A stretch of 64,000 nt of DNA from JAXGPF01 sp964463985 (GTDB lineage: Bacteria; Verrucomicrobiota; Kiritimatiellia; JAAZAB01), in assembly GCA_964463985.1 (NCBI GenBank), contig CAYXEK010000008.1, positions 5,275 through 69,274 of the forward strand, read 5' to 3'. A program made the position numbers and the translations under genes. Positions 27,520 through 36,318 of the stretch are shown here, piece by piece. Numbering within the stretch: position 1 is the first letter of the stretch; each line of letters opens with the position of its first letter. The notes below the pieces were generated by a model. The model saw nothing but the letters and a program-made list of their open reading frames with translations, searched no databases and was not told the origin of the DNA.

Positions 27520-29814
27520 ATGAAAAAAATAATTTTTCGCCTGCTGGTTGCCGGATTACTGCAGGCAGATATCGTTGCGGGCCGGGAGGGCGAAGGCCAC
27601 ACGCCGTTTGCAATCGGTGCGCGGCGCGAATTGCCGGTGGACGGCTTCTGGATTGAAAAATTGTCGGGGGGCGCGCGGCGGGAATTGAATCATCCGGCGC
27701 GGCGCAATGTCGCCCTGGACCACAACGTGCCGTGGGAGGGCAATACCTGCGCGTTTCATGCGGTGTTCCGCGACGGGAATATTTACCGGATGTATTACCG
27801 CGCATCGCATCAGCAAAAATTCGCCGACAAACTCCAGGTGATCCATCCTTTTTTCATCTGTTACGCCGAGAGCCGCGACGGCATTCATTGGGCCAGACCA
27901 AACCTCGGGCTGGTCGAGTTCAACGGCTCGACCGAGAACAATATAATTCTGACCAATCATTGTTCCCACGGATTCAGCGTTTTCAAGGACCTGAACCCGG
28001 CCTGCGCGCCCGCGGCGCGCTACAAGGCCGTTACCCGCGGAAGTTTCCGTTACCAGTCGCCGGACGGCATTCGCTGGGCTTTGATGTCGCCGGACCGGAC
28101 GGTTCCGGCCATTGACGGCGACTCCCAGACCGTGGTTTTCTGGGATGCCGTCCGGGCGCGTTACGTCAGCTTCGCGCGGGCGGGCATCGGCGCGGTGCGC
28201 TGGATCAAAACCAGCGTATCGCCGGATTTTTTGCGCTGGTCGGCGCCGGAAAACATCAAGTGCCCCGAGGCGCCGTTGAAACATCTGTACACCAACCAGA
28301 CCGTTCCGTACCACCGCGCGCCGCATATTTTCATGGCCTTCCCCATGCGCTTTTCCCCGCGGCGCTGGGCGGCCGGTTTTTACGGCGGCATATCCGACGG
28401 CGGTTACATGACCAGCCGGGATGGCGAGGTGTTTCAACTCTGGGATGAGGCGTTTATCCGGCCCGGACCCCAACGCTCAACCTGGCTGAATCGCAATAAC
28501 CTTATCGCCTGCGGCGTGGTGGAAACCCCCTCGGATTTGCCCGGCGCCCCCGCTGAACTGTCGCTTTACGCGACGGAAGGATATTACGAGGGCGATGGCG
28601 TGCGCCTGCGGCGGTATTCGCTTCGCCTGGATGGATTCGTTTCCATCCGCGCGCCGCAATCCGGCGGCGAAATGCTTACCCGCCCCTTGCTTTTTAACGC
28701 GCCCGCGGTAATGGCGCCAGCCGCCGGGTTTACGGTTGATGAAAACACGCCCGCGTTTGTGAACGACTCGCGGCCGCTGGCCGGGCGGGCTTCGCTTTCC
28801 GTCAGCCGCGCGATCGGCCAGGGAACGGTGTTGAACCTGACCGGCGCGCGGCAGCTTGGATCGAACGTGACGCTGGCCGCCCGGGTGCGGCCCCTGCCGT
28901 CCGAGTCGGGATATATGCGGCTGTTTTCAGCTTACGCCCCAGCCGCGCCGTCGCGCGAGCGGACGCGCCCGGAATTCATCGGGCCGGCCCGGGAAAACGC
29001 GCATGACCAGGGCTTGACCGCTGCCGGCTCGGGCGAATTGACATTTTCGGTGTCATTCGGCCGCGGTTCTGCGCCATTTATAACTTTCAGTTACGACGGA
29101 AATCATGTCGTCGTCCGGCCGAAAGATCCGGGGATGATCGGCGGTTTCGATGTCTGGGACGCCCTGAACCGGCCGGGCGGCGGCGATGAGCGCGGCAACC
29201 ATTTTGCCGTTACCTGGCAGGATGGAGTGATTGATCTTTATTTCGACGGACGCCAGGTGGCTTCCGGCGGCAAACCCGGCGCCGGGGCGATTACCCTGGC
29301 GCGCGGCGATCTGCGGTTCGGACAGGATTACAACCAGCCCGAAACCGCGTTCACGGGCGAGGCGGATGACATCGCCGTGCTTAAACGCGCCCTGGCGCCG
29401 CATGAAATTGCCGTCCTGGCCGGCGCGGGCGCCGCGTCGCTGCTCGATCCGGATATTGAGGAAGGTGTTTTATTCAACATGGAAAACGACCCGGTCAACA
29501 GGATCACAGACGGACTGCCCCGCGATGGATCTTCGGATATCTCCCTGGCGCGGGAAACCGGCGCCGTGCAGTTGCTGATCAATTACGCGACTTCGGTTTT
29601 CGGCGGGCTGCGCGTCGAAATCCAGGATGCCGCCGGCATGCCCCTGCCGGGCTTCCGCCTGGACGAATGCGATTTGATTTACGGCGACCGGATCGAACGC
29701 GCTGTGACCTGGGCCGGCCGGAGCGAATTGCAAGACCTGGCCGGCCGCCCGGTGCGACTGCGTTTTGAAATCAAGGACGCCGATTTATACTCCCTGCGTT
29801 TCGGGCGGAAGTGA
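27520..29814 (+). CDS. Exported beta-propeller plus LamG-like protein, putative glycoside hydrolase
   Basis: A 764-residue exported protein. The signal peptide is about residues 1-21 (MKKIIFRLLVAGLLQADIVAG). Residues about 40-390 look like a five-bladed beta-propeller of the GH32/43/117 kind: GNIYRMYYRA, CYAESRDGIHWARP, SPDGIRWALM and GGYMTSRDGEVFQLWDEAFI are typical blade motifs. Residues about 425-635 resemble a LamG/concanavalin-like domain ending in FTGEADDIAVLKRALAPHEI. A final beta domain follows. The start at 27520 is chosen because the signal peptide begins there; an ATG at 27514 is two codons upstream. It is separated from the previous gene by 211 nt with a dispersed repeat and is convergent with the esterase gene. 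I cannot assign the catalytic residues. Confidence 0.65.
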   Translation: MKKIIFRLLVAGLLQADIVAGREGEGHTPFAIGARRELPVDGFWIEKLSGGARRELNHPARRNVALDHNVPWEGNTCAFHAVFRDGNIYRMYYRASHQQKFADKLQVIHPFFICYAESRDGIHWARPNLGLVEFNGSTENNIILTNHCSHGFSVFKDLNPACAPAARYKAVTRGSFRYQSPDGIRWALMSPDRTVPAIDGDSQTVVFWDAVRARYVSFARAGIGAVRWIKTSVSPDFLRWSAPENIKCPEAPLKHLYTNQTVPYHRAPHIFMAFPMRFSPRRWAAGFYGGISDGGYMTSRDGEVFQLWDEAFIRPGPQRSTWLNRNNLIACGVVETPSDLPGAPAELSLYATEGYYEGDGVRLRRYSLRLDGFVSIRAPQSGGEMLTRPLLFNAPAVMAPAAGFTVDENTPAFVNDSRPLAGRASLSVSRAIGQGTVLNLTGARQLGSNVTLAARVRPLPSESGYMRLFSAYAPAAPSRERTRPEFIGPARENAHDQGLTAAGSGELTFSVSFGRGSAPFITFSYDGNHVVVRPKDPGMIGGFDVWDALNRPGGGDERGNHFAVTWQDGVIDLYFDGRQVASGGKPGAGAITLARGDLRFGQDYNQPETAFTGEADDIAVLKRALAPHEIAVLAGAGAASLLDPDIEEGVLFNMENDPVNRITDGLPRDGSSDISLARETGAVQLLINYATSVFGGLRVEIQDAAGMPLPGFRLDECDLIYGDRIERAVTWAGRSELQDLAGRPVRLRFEIKDADLYSLRFGRK

Positions 29815-29858
29815 TTTCCGCCGGCGGACGCAGGCCGCATGCCGGCCGTACATGACCG

Positions 29859-30860
29859 TCAGCCGCCTGCCGGTATGGGTGTCTGCCGCGGCGGTTGGAG
29901 CAGGATGGCACGCAGCCAGGCCAGTTCTTTTTCCGCCTGCCACGGTTCGATGCAGTGGCGGCCAAAGGGATAGATTTCAATTTCCTTTTCCGCGGATATG
30001 CGGTTGTATGCGGCAAAAATGCATTCCGGCGGCACGGCTTCATCGTCCAAGCCGCAGGAAACCAGCGTCGGGCACCGGATGCGGCCGGCGAAATTCATCA
30101 CGTCAAAGTAACTCATGGTGCGGTAAACCTGCTCCATTTTGTGCGGGTAACGCCGTAAAAAGGCCGCCAGCTCGCCGCCCGAGGCCGTCTGCGTGACGAT
30201 CCGCTTGTCCCACCAGCAGTAGCTCGGCACATCCGCAATGCAGGCGGCTACTTGACCGTTCAAGGCGGCCATGGCCAGCGCTGTGCCGCCGCCCTGGCTG
30301 GAGCCGCCCACTGCCACGCGGCCGGCGTCAATCTCCGGGATGGACATTGCCAGGCGCAGGCAGAGCAGGGCGTCCGTCCAGGCATGATACAGGAAATAAG
30401 AACGGTGGTCTTCAACATTCATGACGATGAACGATTGCGCGCCGCAGCGGGTCAAACTGGTTGCCGAGCCGGTTTCGCCGCCCTGCTGCCGGAAATCCAT
30501 GGCCACCACGGCGAATCCAGCCGCTACCCAGCGCAGGTGCTCGTAGGGACGGAACCGGCTGCCGCCTCCGCCATGATACCAAACCATGGCCGGCGCCTTG
30601 CTTTTCCGGGCTGCCGGAGGCAGGATGACCCATGCCTTGACGGCGGTCCCGTCCAGCCCGGTAAAGACGGTGTCCCGGACTGCAACGCCCTCCAGCGGAT
30701 AGGGGATGGCGGCAGACTGGACGTTAAGATCGTGGCGGTCAACTTTTTCGCAGTTAGCGCGCCAGAAGTCATTGAAGTCCGGCGGCGCGGTTAAATCCAC
30801 CTGAAAGCTTTCAAGCCCGCGTACACGTTCCTGAATCAGCGGCGACATCTGAAAATTCAT
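29859..30860 (-). CDS. CE7-like acetyl xylan esterase / cephalosporin-C deacetylase
   Basis: A 333-residue alpha/beta hydrolase of the AXE1 (carbohydrate esterase 7) family, which removes acetyl groups from sugars. The N-terminus (APPDFNDFWRA) matches the family. The nucleophile elbow is GGSSQGGG, with the Ser at about residue 188. The Asp is in SCGLDDEAVPPE and the His in PFGRHCIEPW, so the triad looks complete. No signal peptide is present, so it is cytoplasmic. I chose the ATG at 30860 (AGGGAAA upstream, family N-terminus). In-frame alternatives are an ATG at 30896 and a TTG at 30905. It is convergent with the gene at 27520 and divergent from the gene at 31027. Confidence 0.85.
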   Translation of the reverse strand: MNFQMSPLIQERVRGLESFQVDLTAPPDFNDFWRANCEKVDRHDLNVQSAAIPYPLEGVAVRDTVFTGLDGTAVKAWVILPPAARKSKAPAMVWYHGGGGSRFRPYEHLRWVAAGFAVVAMDFRQQGGETGSATSLTRCGAQSFIVMNVEDHRSYFLYHAWTDALLCLRLAMSIPEIDAGRVAVGGSSQGGGTALAMAALNGQVAACIADVPSYCWWDKRIVTQTASGGELAAFLRRYPHKMEQVYRTMSYFDVMNFAGRIRCPTLVSCGLDDEAVPPECIFAAYNRISAEKEIEIYPFGRHCIEPWQAEKELAWLRAILLQPPRQTPIPAGG

Positions 30861-30917
30861 GGCCGGTTTCCCTGATTGAAATATTTCGGCTTTCATGTTA
30901 AACAATTAAACCAACTT

Positions 30918-30971
30918 CCAAACTCACGTTTTGAATGTTTTAAGGTTATGCGCCGGAACACCGGCGCTTTT
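30918..30971. repeat. CCAAAC repeat copy and GC hairpin in a divergent intergenic region
   Basis: 30918-30960 resembles 42938-42982: both run CCAAA(A)CTC-CGTTTTG...GTTTT...GGTT...CGCCGGAAC. Here the right end forms a perfect hairpin, GCGCCGG/CCGGCGC (30950-30967, loop AACA), followed by TTTT. On the plus strand this looks like a weak terminator upstream of the gene at 31027. Confidence 0.55.
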
Positions 30972-31026
30972 AAAAGCAACCATTATACTTCATTTTTAAC
31001 CTGGATCAAACAAAAAGGAGGCAGCC

Positions 31027-33093
31027 ATGCCCGTGCGAAAATCCCGTGAAAAACTGGCACGCCTTTGCGCCGCGGCTTTAAGCGCCGATGCGGCATTGTC
31101 GGCCGCGGCGCCGGCGCTTCCGGCAACGGAGGAATCCCGGATTACCATTGCCAACAGCGACAAGATTGTCATGGCCGGGTCTTCCTACGTTTCCGGTTGC
31201 GCCATCCGCGGCAAGCATTTTACCGACATTGCCTCGGCCTTTTCGGATTACCAGTTTTACAACTTCGGTGTCAGCGGCGATACCCTGCTGGATATCCTGA
31301 ACCGGGTGCGCTGCAACCAGGGCGGCAAGGTCGGCCTCACCGGCATCCGCGACTGGAATGCCACCTATGCCGTCCTCAGCAATTTTGAAAACAATCTCCG
31401 GCATGTTTACATCAACGAGGATTTTTACTTTTATAACCTGAAGGCGCTGTGCAGCGCCCTGGAAGCGCTGGGCATCAAGCCCATTCTGTCGCTGGAATAC
31501 AGCGAAGCCTGGATTCAACCGGAACTGGACCGGCTGGCGCATGAACGCGGTTACCTTGTGATCAACGAGGGCGCGTTGCTGGGCGCCGTTACGGATCATG
31601 TGTTTCCCGCCTTCAACGCCAACCAGCACCCATCCACCCGGACCGCGGCCAGCCGGGGCATGGTGCTGGCCAAGCACCTGGCCGGTTTGCCGAGGCCCCG
31701 GCAATCCATCAAAATTTTCCGCCCGCGGCCGGGCGCGGCGGAGGGCGCTCCGGCGAGCCTGGTCTACGACGGGATTTATGACCGGTTGGAAAAATTTTGC
31801 GAGATCACGGTGGGCAATACCGGCATTGCCGACGAAAACACGCGGTATTTCGACCGTATGCACAGCCATTACCAGTCGGTGCCGCACGCGTCGGAATATG
31901 AAAAACTGCTGCTCCGCCAGCCGGTTGCGCTGGGCGATCATGCCCTGGTGGAAGTCACCTTGCCCTGCACCGCGCGCGGACTTGAAGCTTTCCGGCTCGG
32001 ACTGGCCGGAACCGGCGTCGGGCAAGTATTCGTCAAACGTTGCACCGGCCTGGATCAATACCCCGCGCCCGGCAAAACGCTGCTGCAGTTCGGGATTGAC
32101 AAAACATCGGCATACGCGCCGCAAGACGGCGACAAATTCAAACTGGTGTCGTCCGGGAACGACTATGATTTCAAGGTGGACGGTACGGTTTACACCGTCA
32201 TCCGGGTCGTCGGCGACAAAATCACCACGGATATCGAGAAGGGCGGTCAGGTGACTTCCGGGCTGAATCTTTTTGACACCGACCTGCCGGGCCTGAAATT
32301 GCGCGGAAGCTTCGGCGCGGGCGATATTTCCGATCCGTATTACGCGCAGATGCGGGCGCCGGTCGGCGACTGGTTGGCACTGGAACGCGATGCGGATGGG
32401 TGCTGGGCGGTGCCGCCGGCGCAATTCTCCCATGCCATGCAATACGACAAGCTGGGTTTCCTGCTCGCCGGACGGAACATGGCCTTGACGGACGTGTTTG
32501 CCCTGTATGCCGGCGCGGAAGGCAAGGACCGCACCGGCCGGCCTGTGGAATGCGCGCGCGCGGGCCGGGAGTTGCTGGCCGACACCCTGCTGGACGACAA
32601 TTGCACCGCCTGGAAAAACATCAGTTCCATCCCCGCCCATCAACCGTTGACGATGGAATGGCAAGGCCGGACTTATACGGAAAAGCCGCCCGCGGGGATC
32701 AACACCATCCGGGTCATTGCCGGGGATCGCAAACTGGTCCAGGACTTGCCGCCGGTCGCGGCCGGCCGGCAGAGTTGCGACGCGCAAATCCGGGTGCTGT
32801 GCCGTTACTTCCCGCCTTACATTGACAGCGACGAAAAATACGATCCGGCAGCGCCCGACGCCGTGGGCATCGGCAGTTATGACTTTGCCGAGTTGCAGGT
32901 GGAAATTCTGCAGGACCGGACGAATCCCATCGTGCCGCCCGCCAAGGCGCTGGTGGCGCCGGTGGCCCTCTGGTGGCATGAAGTCGCCATCACCGTGAAA
33001 TTGCCGCGGCGTCCGCGGCTGCAGTTAATCCTCTCCGCGCCCGGCCGGCCGGTGCAGGTGGCCGAAGCGCATGTCGTTATGACGCAGGAATAA
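31027..33093 (+). CDS. SGNH/GDSL-like exported or periplasmic protein
   Basis: A 688-residue protein with an AAAGGAGG site 5-6 nt before the ATG. The N-terminus has a hydrophobic, Ala-rich stretch (about 11-32) that may be a signal sequence. Residues about 42-215 resemble an SGNH hydrolase: IVMAGSSYVSG (block I, S53 the likely nucleophile) and YNFGVSGDTLLDIL (block II). In FNANQHPST the His fits block V, but the usual Asp three residues earlier is Ala, so activity is uncertain. The long remainder (about 220-688) is beta-rich with no family I recognise. It is 19 nt upstream of a CBM9 lipoprotein gene and probably forms an operon with it. A glycan-esterase role is an inference. Confidence 0.6.
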   Translation: MPVRKSREKLARLCAAALSADAALSAAAPALPATEESRITIANSDKIVMAGSSYVSGCAIRGKHFTDIASAFSDYQFYNFGVSGDTLLDILNRVRCNQGGKVGLTGIRDWNATYAVLSNFENNLRHVYINEDFYFYNLKALCSALEALGIKPILSLEYSEAWIQPELDRLAHERGYLVINEGALLGAVTDHVFPAFNANQHPSTRTAASRGMVLAKHLAGLPRPRQSIKIFRPRPGAAEGAPASLVYDGIYDRLEKFCEITVGNTGIADENTRYFDRMHSHYQSVPHASEYEKLLLRQPVALGDHALVEVTLPCTARGLEAFRLGLAGTGVGQVFVKRCTGLDQYPAPGKTLLQFGIDKTSAYAPQDGDKFKLVSSGNDYDFKVDGTVYTVIRVVGDKITTDIEKGGQVTSGLNLFDTDLPGLKLRGSFGAGDISDPYYAQMRAPVGDWLALERDADGCWAVPPAQFSHAMQYDKLGFLLAGRNMALTDVFALYAGAEGKDRTGRPVECARAGRELLADTLLDDNCTAWKNISSIPAHQPLTMEWQGRTYTEKPPAGINTIRVIAGDRKLVQDLPPVAAGRQSCDAQIRVLCRYFPPYIDSDEKYDPAAPDAVGIGSYDFAELQVEILQDRTNPIVPPAKALVAPVALWWHEVAITVKLPRRPRLQLILSAPGRPVQVAEAHVVMTQE

Positions 33094-33112
33094 CAGGAAT
33101 AAACACGAAAAA

Positions 33113-33895
33113 ATGAAAAATCACAATCCTATTAAATATGCCTGCGGCGGTTTATTGGCATTGGCGGCTATTCTCTCCGCCGGCTGCGCCACCAGTCCGA
33201 GCGCGCCATCCGGAACGGCGCCGGGAGCGGAACAGCCGGTCATGCTGGCCCGCCGGGCAGATGCGCCGGTGCGATTGGACGGCAAACTCGACGATCCGGC
33301 CTGGCAAAAAGCAGCGGTGTATCAGTTGCACAAGGGATTGGACCGGGCCGACCCGCCGCTGAAGGAGCCGGGCGCGGTACGCTTGCTGTGGGATGCGGAT
33401 TACCTTTACGTCGGCGTGAAATATTCCGATTCGGACGTGGTGCAGGAAGGCGCAACCAATCAAACCCCGCTGTACGGCACCGGCGACCTGGTGGAAGTGT
33501 TTTTGAAACCCGCGACCAGCACATGGTACTGGGAGATTTACGGCACTCCCAACGGCTTGCAGTCGGTGTTTTGGTTCGCCAGCCCGGGGCGGCGTCTGCT
33601 CAGTTCCATTAAAAATCATGCCATGCGCGATTTGAAGGTCGCCGCGGAAGTCCGGGGGACATTGAACGACTGGCGCGACCGGGATGACTACTGGACGGCG
33701 GAACTGGCGATTCCCGCCAAAGAATTGACGCAGTACGGCGATGCCTTCGGGCCTGGTTCGGATTGGCGGATACTGATAGCGCGTTACAACTATGCCATCG
33801 GCCTGCCGGAGTGCGAACTCAGCATGGCGCCGCAATTAACCAGGACCGTTTTCCGCCTGCTGGATGAATATGCCGTGCTGAAATTTGAAGAATAG
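33113..33895 (+). CDS. CBM9-like lipoprotein
   Basis: A 260-residue lipoprotein. The signal peptide ends in the lipobox LSAGC (C25), so it should be anchored in a membrane. Residues about 45-258 form a CBM9-type sugar-binding domain: PVRLDGKLDDPAWQKA opens it, DADYLYVGVKYSDSD is the characteristic strand, and YWTAELAIPAKEL is the later motif of the family. No catalytic domain is present. A purely binding role on the cell surface is likely. It lies 19 nt after the SGNH-like gene. The palindrome at 33947 begins 51 nt after its stop. Confidence 0.82.
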   Translation: MKNHNPIKYACGGLLALAAILSAGCATSPSAPSGTAPGAEQPVMLARRADAPVRLDGKLDDPAWQKAAVYQLHKGLDRADPPLKEPGAVRLLWDADYLYVGVKYSDSDVVQEGATNQTPLYGTGDLVEVFLKPATSTWYWEIYGTPNGLQSVFWFASPGRRLLSSIKNHAMRDLKVAAEVRGTLNDWRDRDDYWTAELAIPAKELTQYGDAFGPGSDWRILIARYNYAIGLPECELSMAPQLTRTVFRLLDEYAVLKFEE

Positions 33896-33946
33896 GAATG
33901 GGATCAGATTTGCTTGTTTTTTATGTCTTCTGTGTCATAATAAAAC

Positions 33947-34074
33947 AATTGAGCCAATTTCAAAAGTCTCGGACGACGTGAAAATCGTCCCTCCAAAATG
34001 GGTAAACAACCCGTTTTTGGAGGGTCGGGTTACACCCCGACCTTTTTGACAGGACTTTTGAAATTGGCTCAATT
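33947..34074. repeat. 128-bp nested palindrome with 22-bp terminal inverted repeats
   Basis: AATTGAGCCAATTTCAAAAG... (33947-33968) is a perfect 22-nt reverse complement of 34053-34074. Inside are three more hairpins. One is about 33972-33989 (GACGA...TCGTC). The long central one has arms 33989-34003 and 34009-34024 and a 5-nt loop. The third is GGTCGGG/CCCGACC, 34023-34042. It has the size and design of a MITE or other non-coding mobile palindrome. It is 51 nt after the lipoprotein stop and 17 nt before the HisF-like start. No flanking direct repeat is obvious. Reading frames through it are not genes. Confidence 0.85.
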
Positions 34075-34091
34075 TTAAGGGGAAATATTTT

Positions 34092-34850
34092 ATGCCGGAT
34101 GTATCTATAATGCCCTGCCTGGACATGCGGGACGGGCGCGTGGTCAAGGGAGTTCGTTTTGTTGACATCCAGGACGCCGGGGACCCGGTCGAATGCTGCC
34201 GGGCCTACTGCGCCGCCGGCGCCAATGCCATCGCCATGCTCGACATCACTGCCACGGTGGAAAACCGCCCCACGCTGCTGGAGGTGGTGCGCCGGGTTGC
34301 CGGCGCGGCCACCGTGCCGCTGACCGTCGGCGGAGGCATCCGGGATGCGGCTTCGGCCGCGTCCGTGCTGGCGGCCGGCGCCGACAAGATATCCATCAGC
34401 AGTTCGGCTTTCCGCCGGCCGGCCGTCATTGGCGAAATCATCCGGGAATGCGGACGCGACGCGGTGGTGGTGGCGATTGACGCCGCCGCCAATCCCGCCC
34501 TGCCGTCCGGTTACGAGGTCTGGATTGACGGCGGCCGTACAGCGACCGGCGCGGACGCCGTCGAATGGGCGCGCCGCGTGGAAGGCGCCGGCGCGGCGGT
34601 GATCCTGCCCACCAGCAAGTCCACGGACGGCGTCCGTTCCGGCTACGATTTGCCGCTGCTGCGCGCGTTGCGCAAGGCCGTGCGGGCGGAACTGGTGGCC
34701 TCCGGCGGCGCGGGCAAACTCGAACATTTCTACGAGGCGGTGGCCGCGGGCGCCGGCATTCTGCTGGCGGCGTCGGTCTTCCATTTCGGCATTATCGGCA
34801 TTCCCCAGTTGAAACAATACCTGCGCGGCCGCGGCGTGGCCGTGCCGTGA
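34092..34850 (+). CDS. hisF: HisF-like protein (imidazole glycerol phosphate synthase cyclase family)
   Basis: A 252-residue TIM barrel with the HisF pattern from end to end: CLDMRDGRVVKG with D11 and K19, SGDPVE-like DAGDPVE, LDITAT, GGGIRD for phosphate binding, AVVVAIDA with the catalytic D130, and ASGGAGKLEHF near the end. HisF makes imidazole glycerol phosphate and AICAR in histidine synthesis, with HisH supplying ammonia. Two usually constant places differ: DKVSINTAAV reads DKISISSSAF, and the TSMDxDGT loop reads TSKSTDG. A GGGG site precedes the ATG. No other his gene is in the window; it is followed 17 nt later by a NagA-like gene. It could be a true HisF or a specialised paralogue. 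Confidence 0.82.
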   Translation: MPDVSIMPCLDMRDGRVVKGVRFVDIQDAGDPVECCRAYCAAGANAIAMLDITATVENRPTLLEVVRRVAGAATVPLTVGGGIRDAASAASVLAAGADKISISSSAFRRPAVIGEIIRECGRDAVVVAIDAAANPALPSGYEVWIDGGRTATGADAVEWARRVEGAGAAVILPTSKSTDGVRSGYDLPLLRALRKAVRAELVASGGAGKLEHFYEAVAAGAGILLAASVFHFGIIGIPQLKQYLRGRGVAVP

Positions 34851-34867
34851 AAGGCAAGGATGACTCC

Positions 34868-36070
34868 ATGAGCAGATCGGAACCGCGCGAACTGCTGATC
34901 CGCAACGGACGCGTTTTGCTGCCGGATGGCAGCATCAAAGAACAATCCATCTTGCTCCGCGGGCGCGCCATTGAGCGCATCGGCCCGGCCGGCCTGAACG
35001 CCCCCGGCGCGGAAATTCTCGACGCCGCCGGCGCGCTGGTGCTGCCGGGGCTGGTGGATATCCACCAGCACGGCGTGTTGCGGGCCTCCACGCAGTCGGG
35101 CACTCTCGCGGATTTCGCCGCGCAGGAAGCCGCCTGCGGCGCCACGACTTTTCTGCCGACTTTCTTCGGTCCGCCCGCGGAAACCGCCGCGCGCATGCGG
35201 GAATGGCGGCGCGAGACGGATGAATTGAAATTGACGCCCCAGGTTGCCGGGTTCCGCCTGGAATCGCCTTACCTGTCCGACCCCAGCGCTGGATTGCAGA
35301 AAGACGTGGCGCCCATCACCGATGCGACCACGGACATGCTGCTGGAGGCCGGCGGCGGACATATCCGCGTATGGGATATTTCCCCGGAATTGCCCGGGGC
35401 CATTCCGGCGATCCGCAAACTGTCCGGGATGGGAATTGCCTGCAGCATGGCGCACACCCGCGTCTTGATCGAAGGCGCGCGCGCCGCGGTGGATGCGGGC
35501 GCGCGCCTGGTGACCCACCTGTTCGACACTTTTTTCCAGCCGCCACCGCGTCCCCCCGATGAGGACGTTTACCCCGACGGACTGGTAGATTACCTGCTGG
35601 TGGAGGACCGTGTCGCCTGCGAAATTATTCCCGACGGCACGCATGTCTATCCGCTCCTGGTGGAAAAAACCTTCCGCTGCAAACCGCCGGACAAATTGAT
35701 CTTCATCACCGACAGCAATTACGGCTCCGGCCTGCCGCCCGGCGAATATGTTTTGCCGCAAGGGTGGGGCAGAGTGCTGATTCAAGGTCCTAACAAAGGC
35801 ATTCGACTGATTGATCGTGGCATGGGACTGGCATCCAGCGCCCTGACCCCGGCGGATGGCTTCCGCAACGCGGTCAAACTGTTCGGTAAGGATCTAACGA
35901 CTGCCAGCCGGGTTTGCTCCTTGAACCCGGCGCGCCTGCTGGGATTGAATAAAGGCGAATTGGCCGCCGGCCGCGATGCTGATATTGTTTTCATGGATGA
36001 CGATCTGAACTTGCTGCGCACCATCAGCGCCGGCCGGACAGTTTACGTACACGCCGACAGCGAAAATTAA
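34868..36070 (+). CDS. NagA-like amidohydrolase (N-acetylglucosamine-6-phosphate deacetylase family)
   Basis: A 400-residue metal-dependent amidohydrolase of the NagA type, which deacetylates GlcNAc-6-phosphate. Visible motifs are LPGLVDIHQHG (metal), SMAHTR, VTHLFDTFFQPPPRP, IIPDGTHVYP, ITDSNYGSGLPPG (with the catalytic Asp), and LASSALTPADGFRNAV. The C-terminal small beta domain ends AAGRDADIVFMDDDL. The ATG at 34868 was chosen because NagA proteins begin there (LLIRNGRVLLPDGS). The frame stays open far upstream, but that part overlaps hisF. With GH20 and GH84 in the window, a role in amino-sugar use is plausible. Some family members act on other substrates. Confidence 0.8.
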   Translation: MSRSEPRELLIRNGRVLLPDGSIKEQSILLRGRAIERIGPAGLNAPGAEILDAAGALVLPGLVDIHQHGVLRASTQSGTLADFAAQEAACGATTFLPTFFGPPAETAARMREWRRETDELKLTPQVAGFRLESPYLSDPSAGLQKDVAPITDATTDMLLEAGGGHIRVWDISPELPGAIPAIRKLSGMGIACSMAHTRVLIEGARAAVDAGARLVTHLFDTFFQPPPRPPDEDVYPDGLVDYLLVEDRVACEIIPDGTHVYPLLVEKTFRCKPPDKLIFITDSNYGSGLPPGEYVLPQGWGRVLIQGPNKGIRLIDRGMGLASSALTPADGFRNAVKLFGKDLTTASRVCSLNPARLLGLNKGELAAGRDADIVFMDDDLNLLRTISAGRTVYVHADSEN

Positions 36071-36193
36071 TCGGATAATTTTTTCGTATTCGACAAAATG
36101 ACAATTATGGGTGCGTCAAATGCCGATTATGTTTAGCCATAAATCATTTTCGTTTAAATGATAACAAAAAAGCGAAAAATTTTTCAAAAAAAG

Positions 36194-36222
36194 TTGACGA
36201 AAATTAAAACCTGTGTTAACTT
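36194..36222 (+). promoter_or_regulatory. Predicted sigma70-type promoter before the Fn3 protein
   Basis: TTGACG (36194-36199), a 17-nt spacer, and TAACTT (36217-36222) fit a sigma70-like promoter in an AT-rich 248-bp intergenic region. The next gene starts about 97 nt downstream. Confidence 0.5.
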
Positions 36223-36241
36223 AACAACGTAATGGAAGGTT

Positions 36242-36266
36242 GGCGCAAGCCTTTGTTGCGCTTTTT
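36242..36266 (+). promoter_or_regulatory. Leader hairpin with T-run (attenuator-like)
   Basis: GCGCAA (36243-36248) pairs with TTGCGC (36256-36261) and is followed by TTTTT. It lies between the predicted promoter and the ATG at 36319, so it could stop early transcription. The stem is only 6 bp, so this is weak. Confidence 0.35.
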
Positions 36267-36318
36267 GCTTTGATCCGTAATAATTTAAAAATGCGTTCGG
36301 AACCATGGGAGAACCAAT

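Noticed and set aside
31078..32979. Long open frame on the minus strand (633 codons)
   Set aside because: It is antisense to the SGNH-like gene, has no domain motif and an unlikely composition. It is a shadow of a GC-rich gene.
34565..34867. Upstream extension of the NagA-like frame
   Set aside because: This part overlaps hisF and reads as low-complexity Arg/Gly sequence. The family N-terminus begins at 34868.
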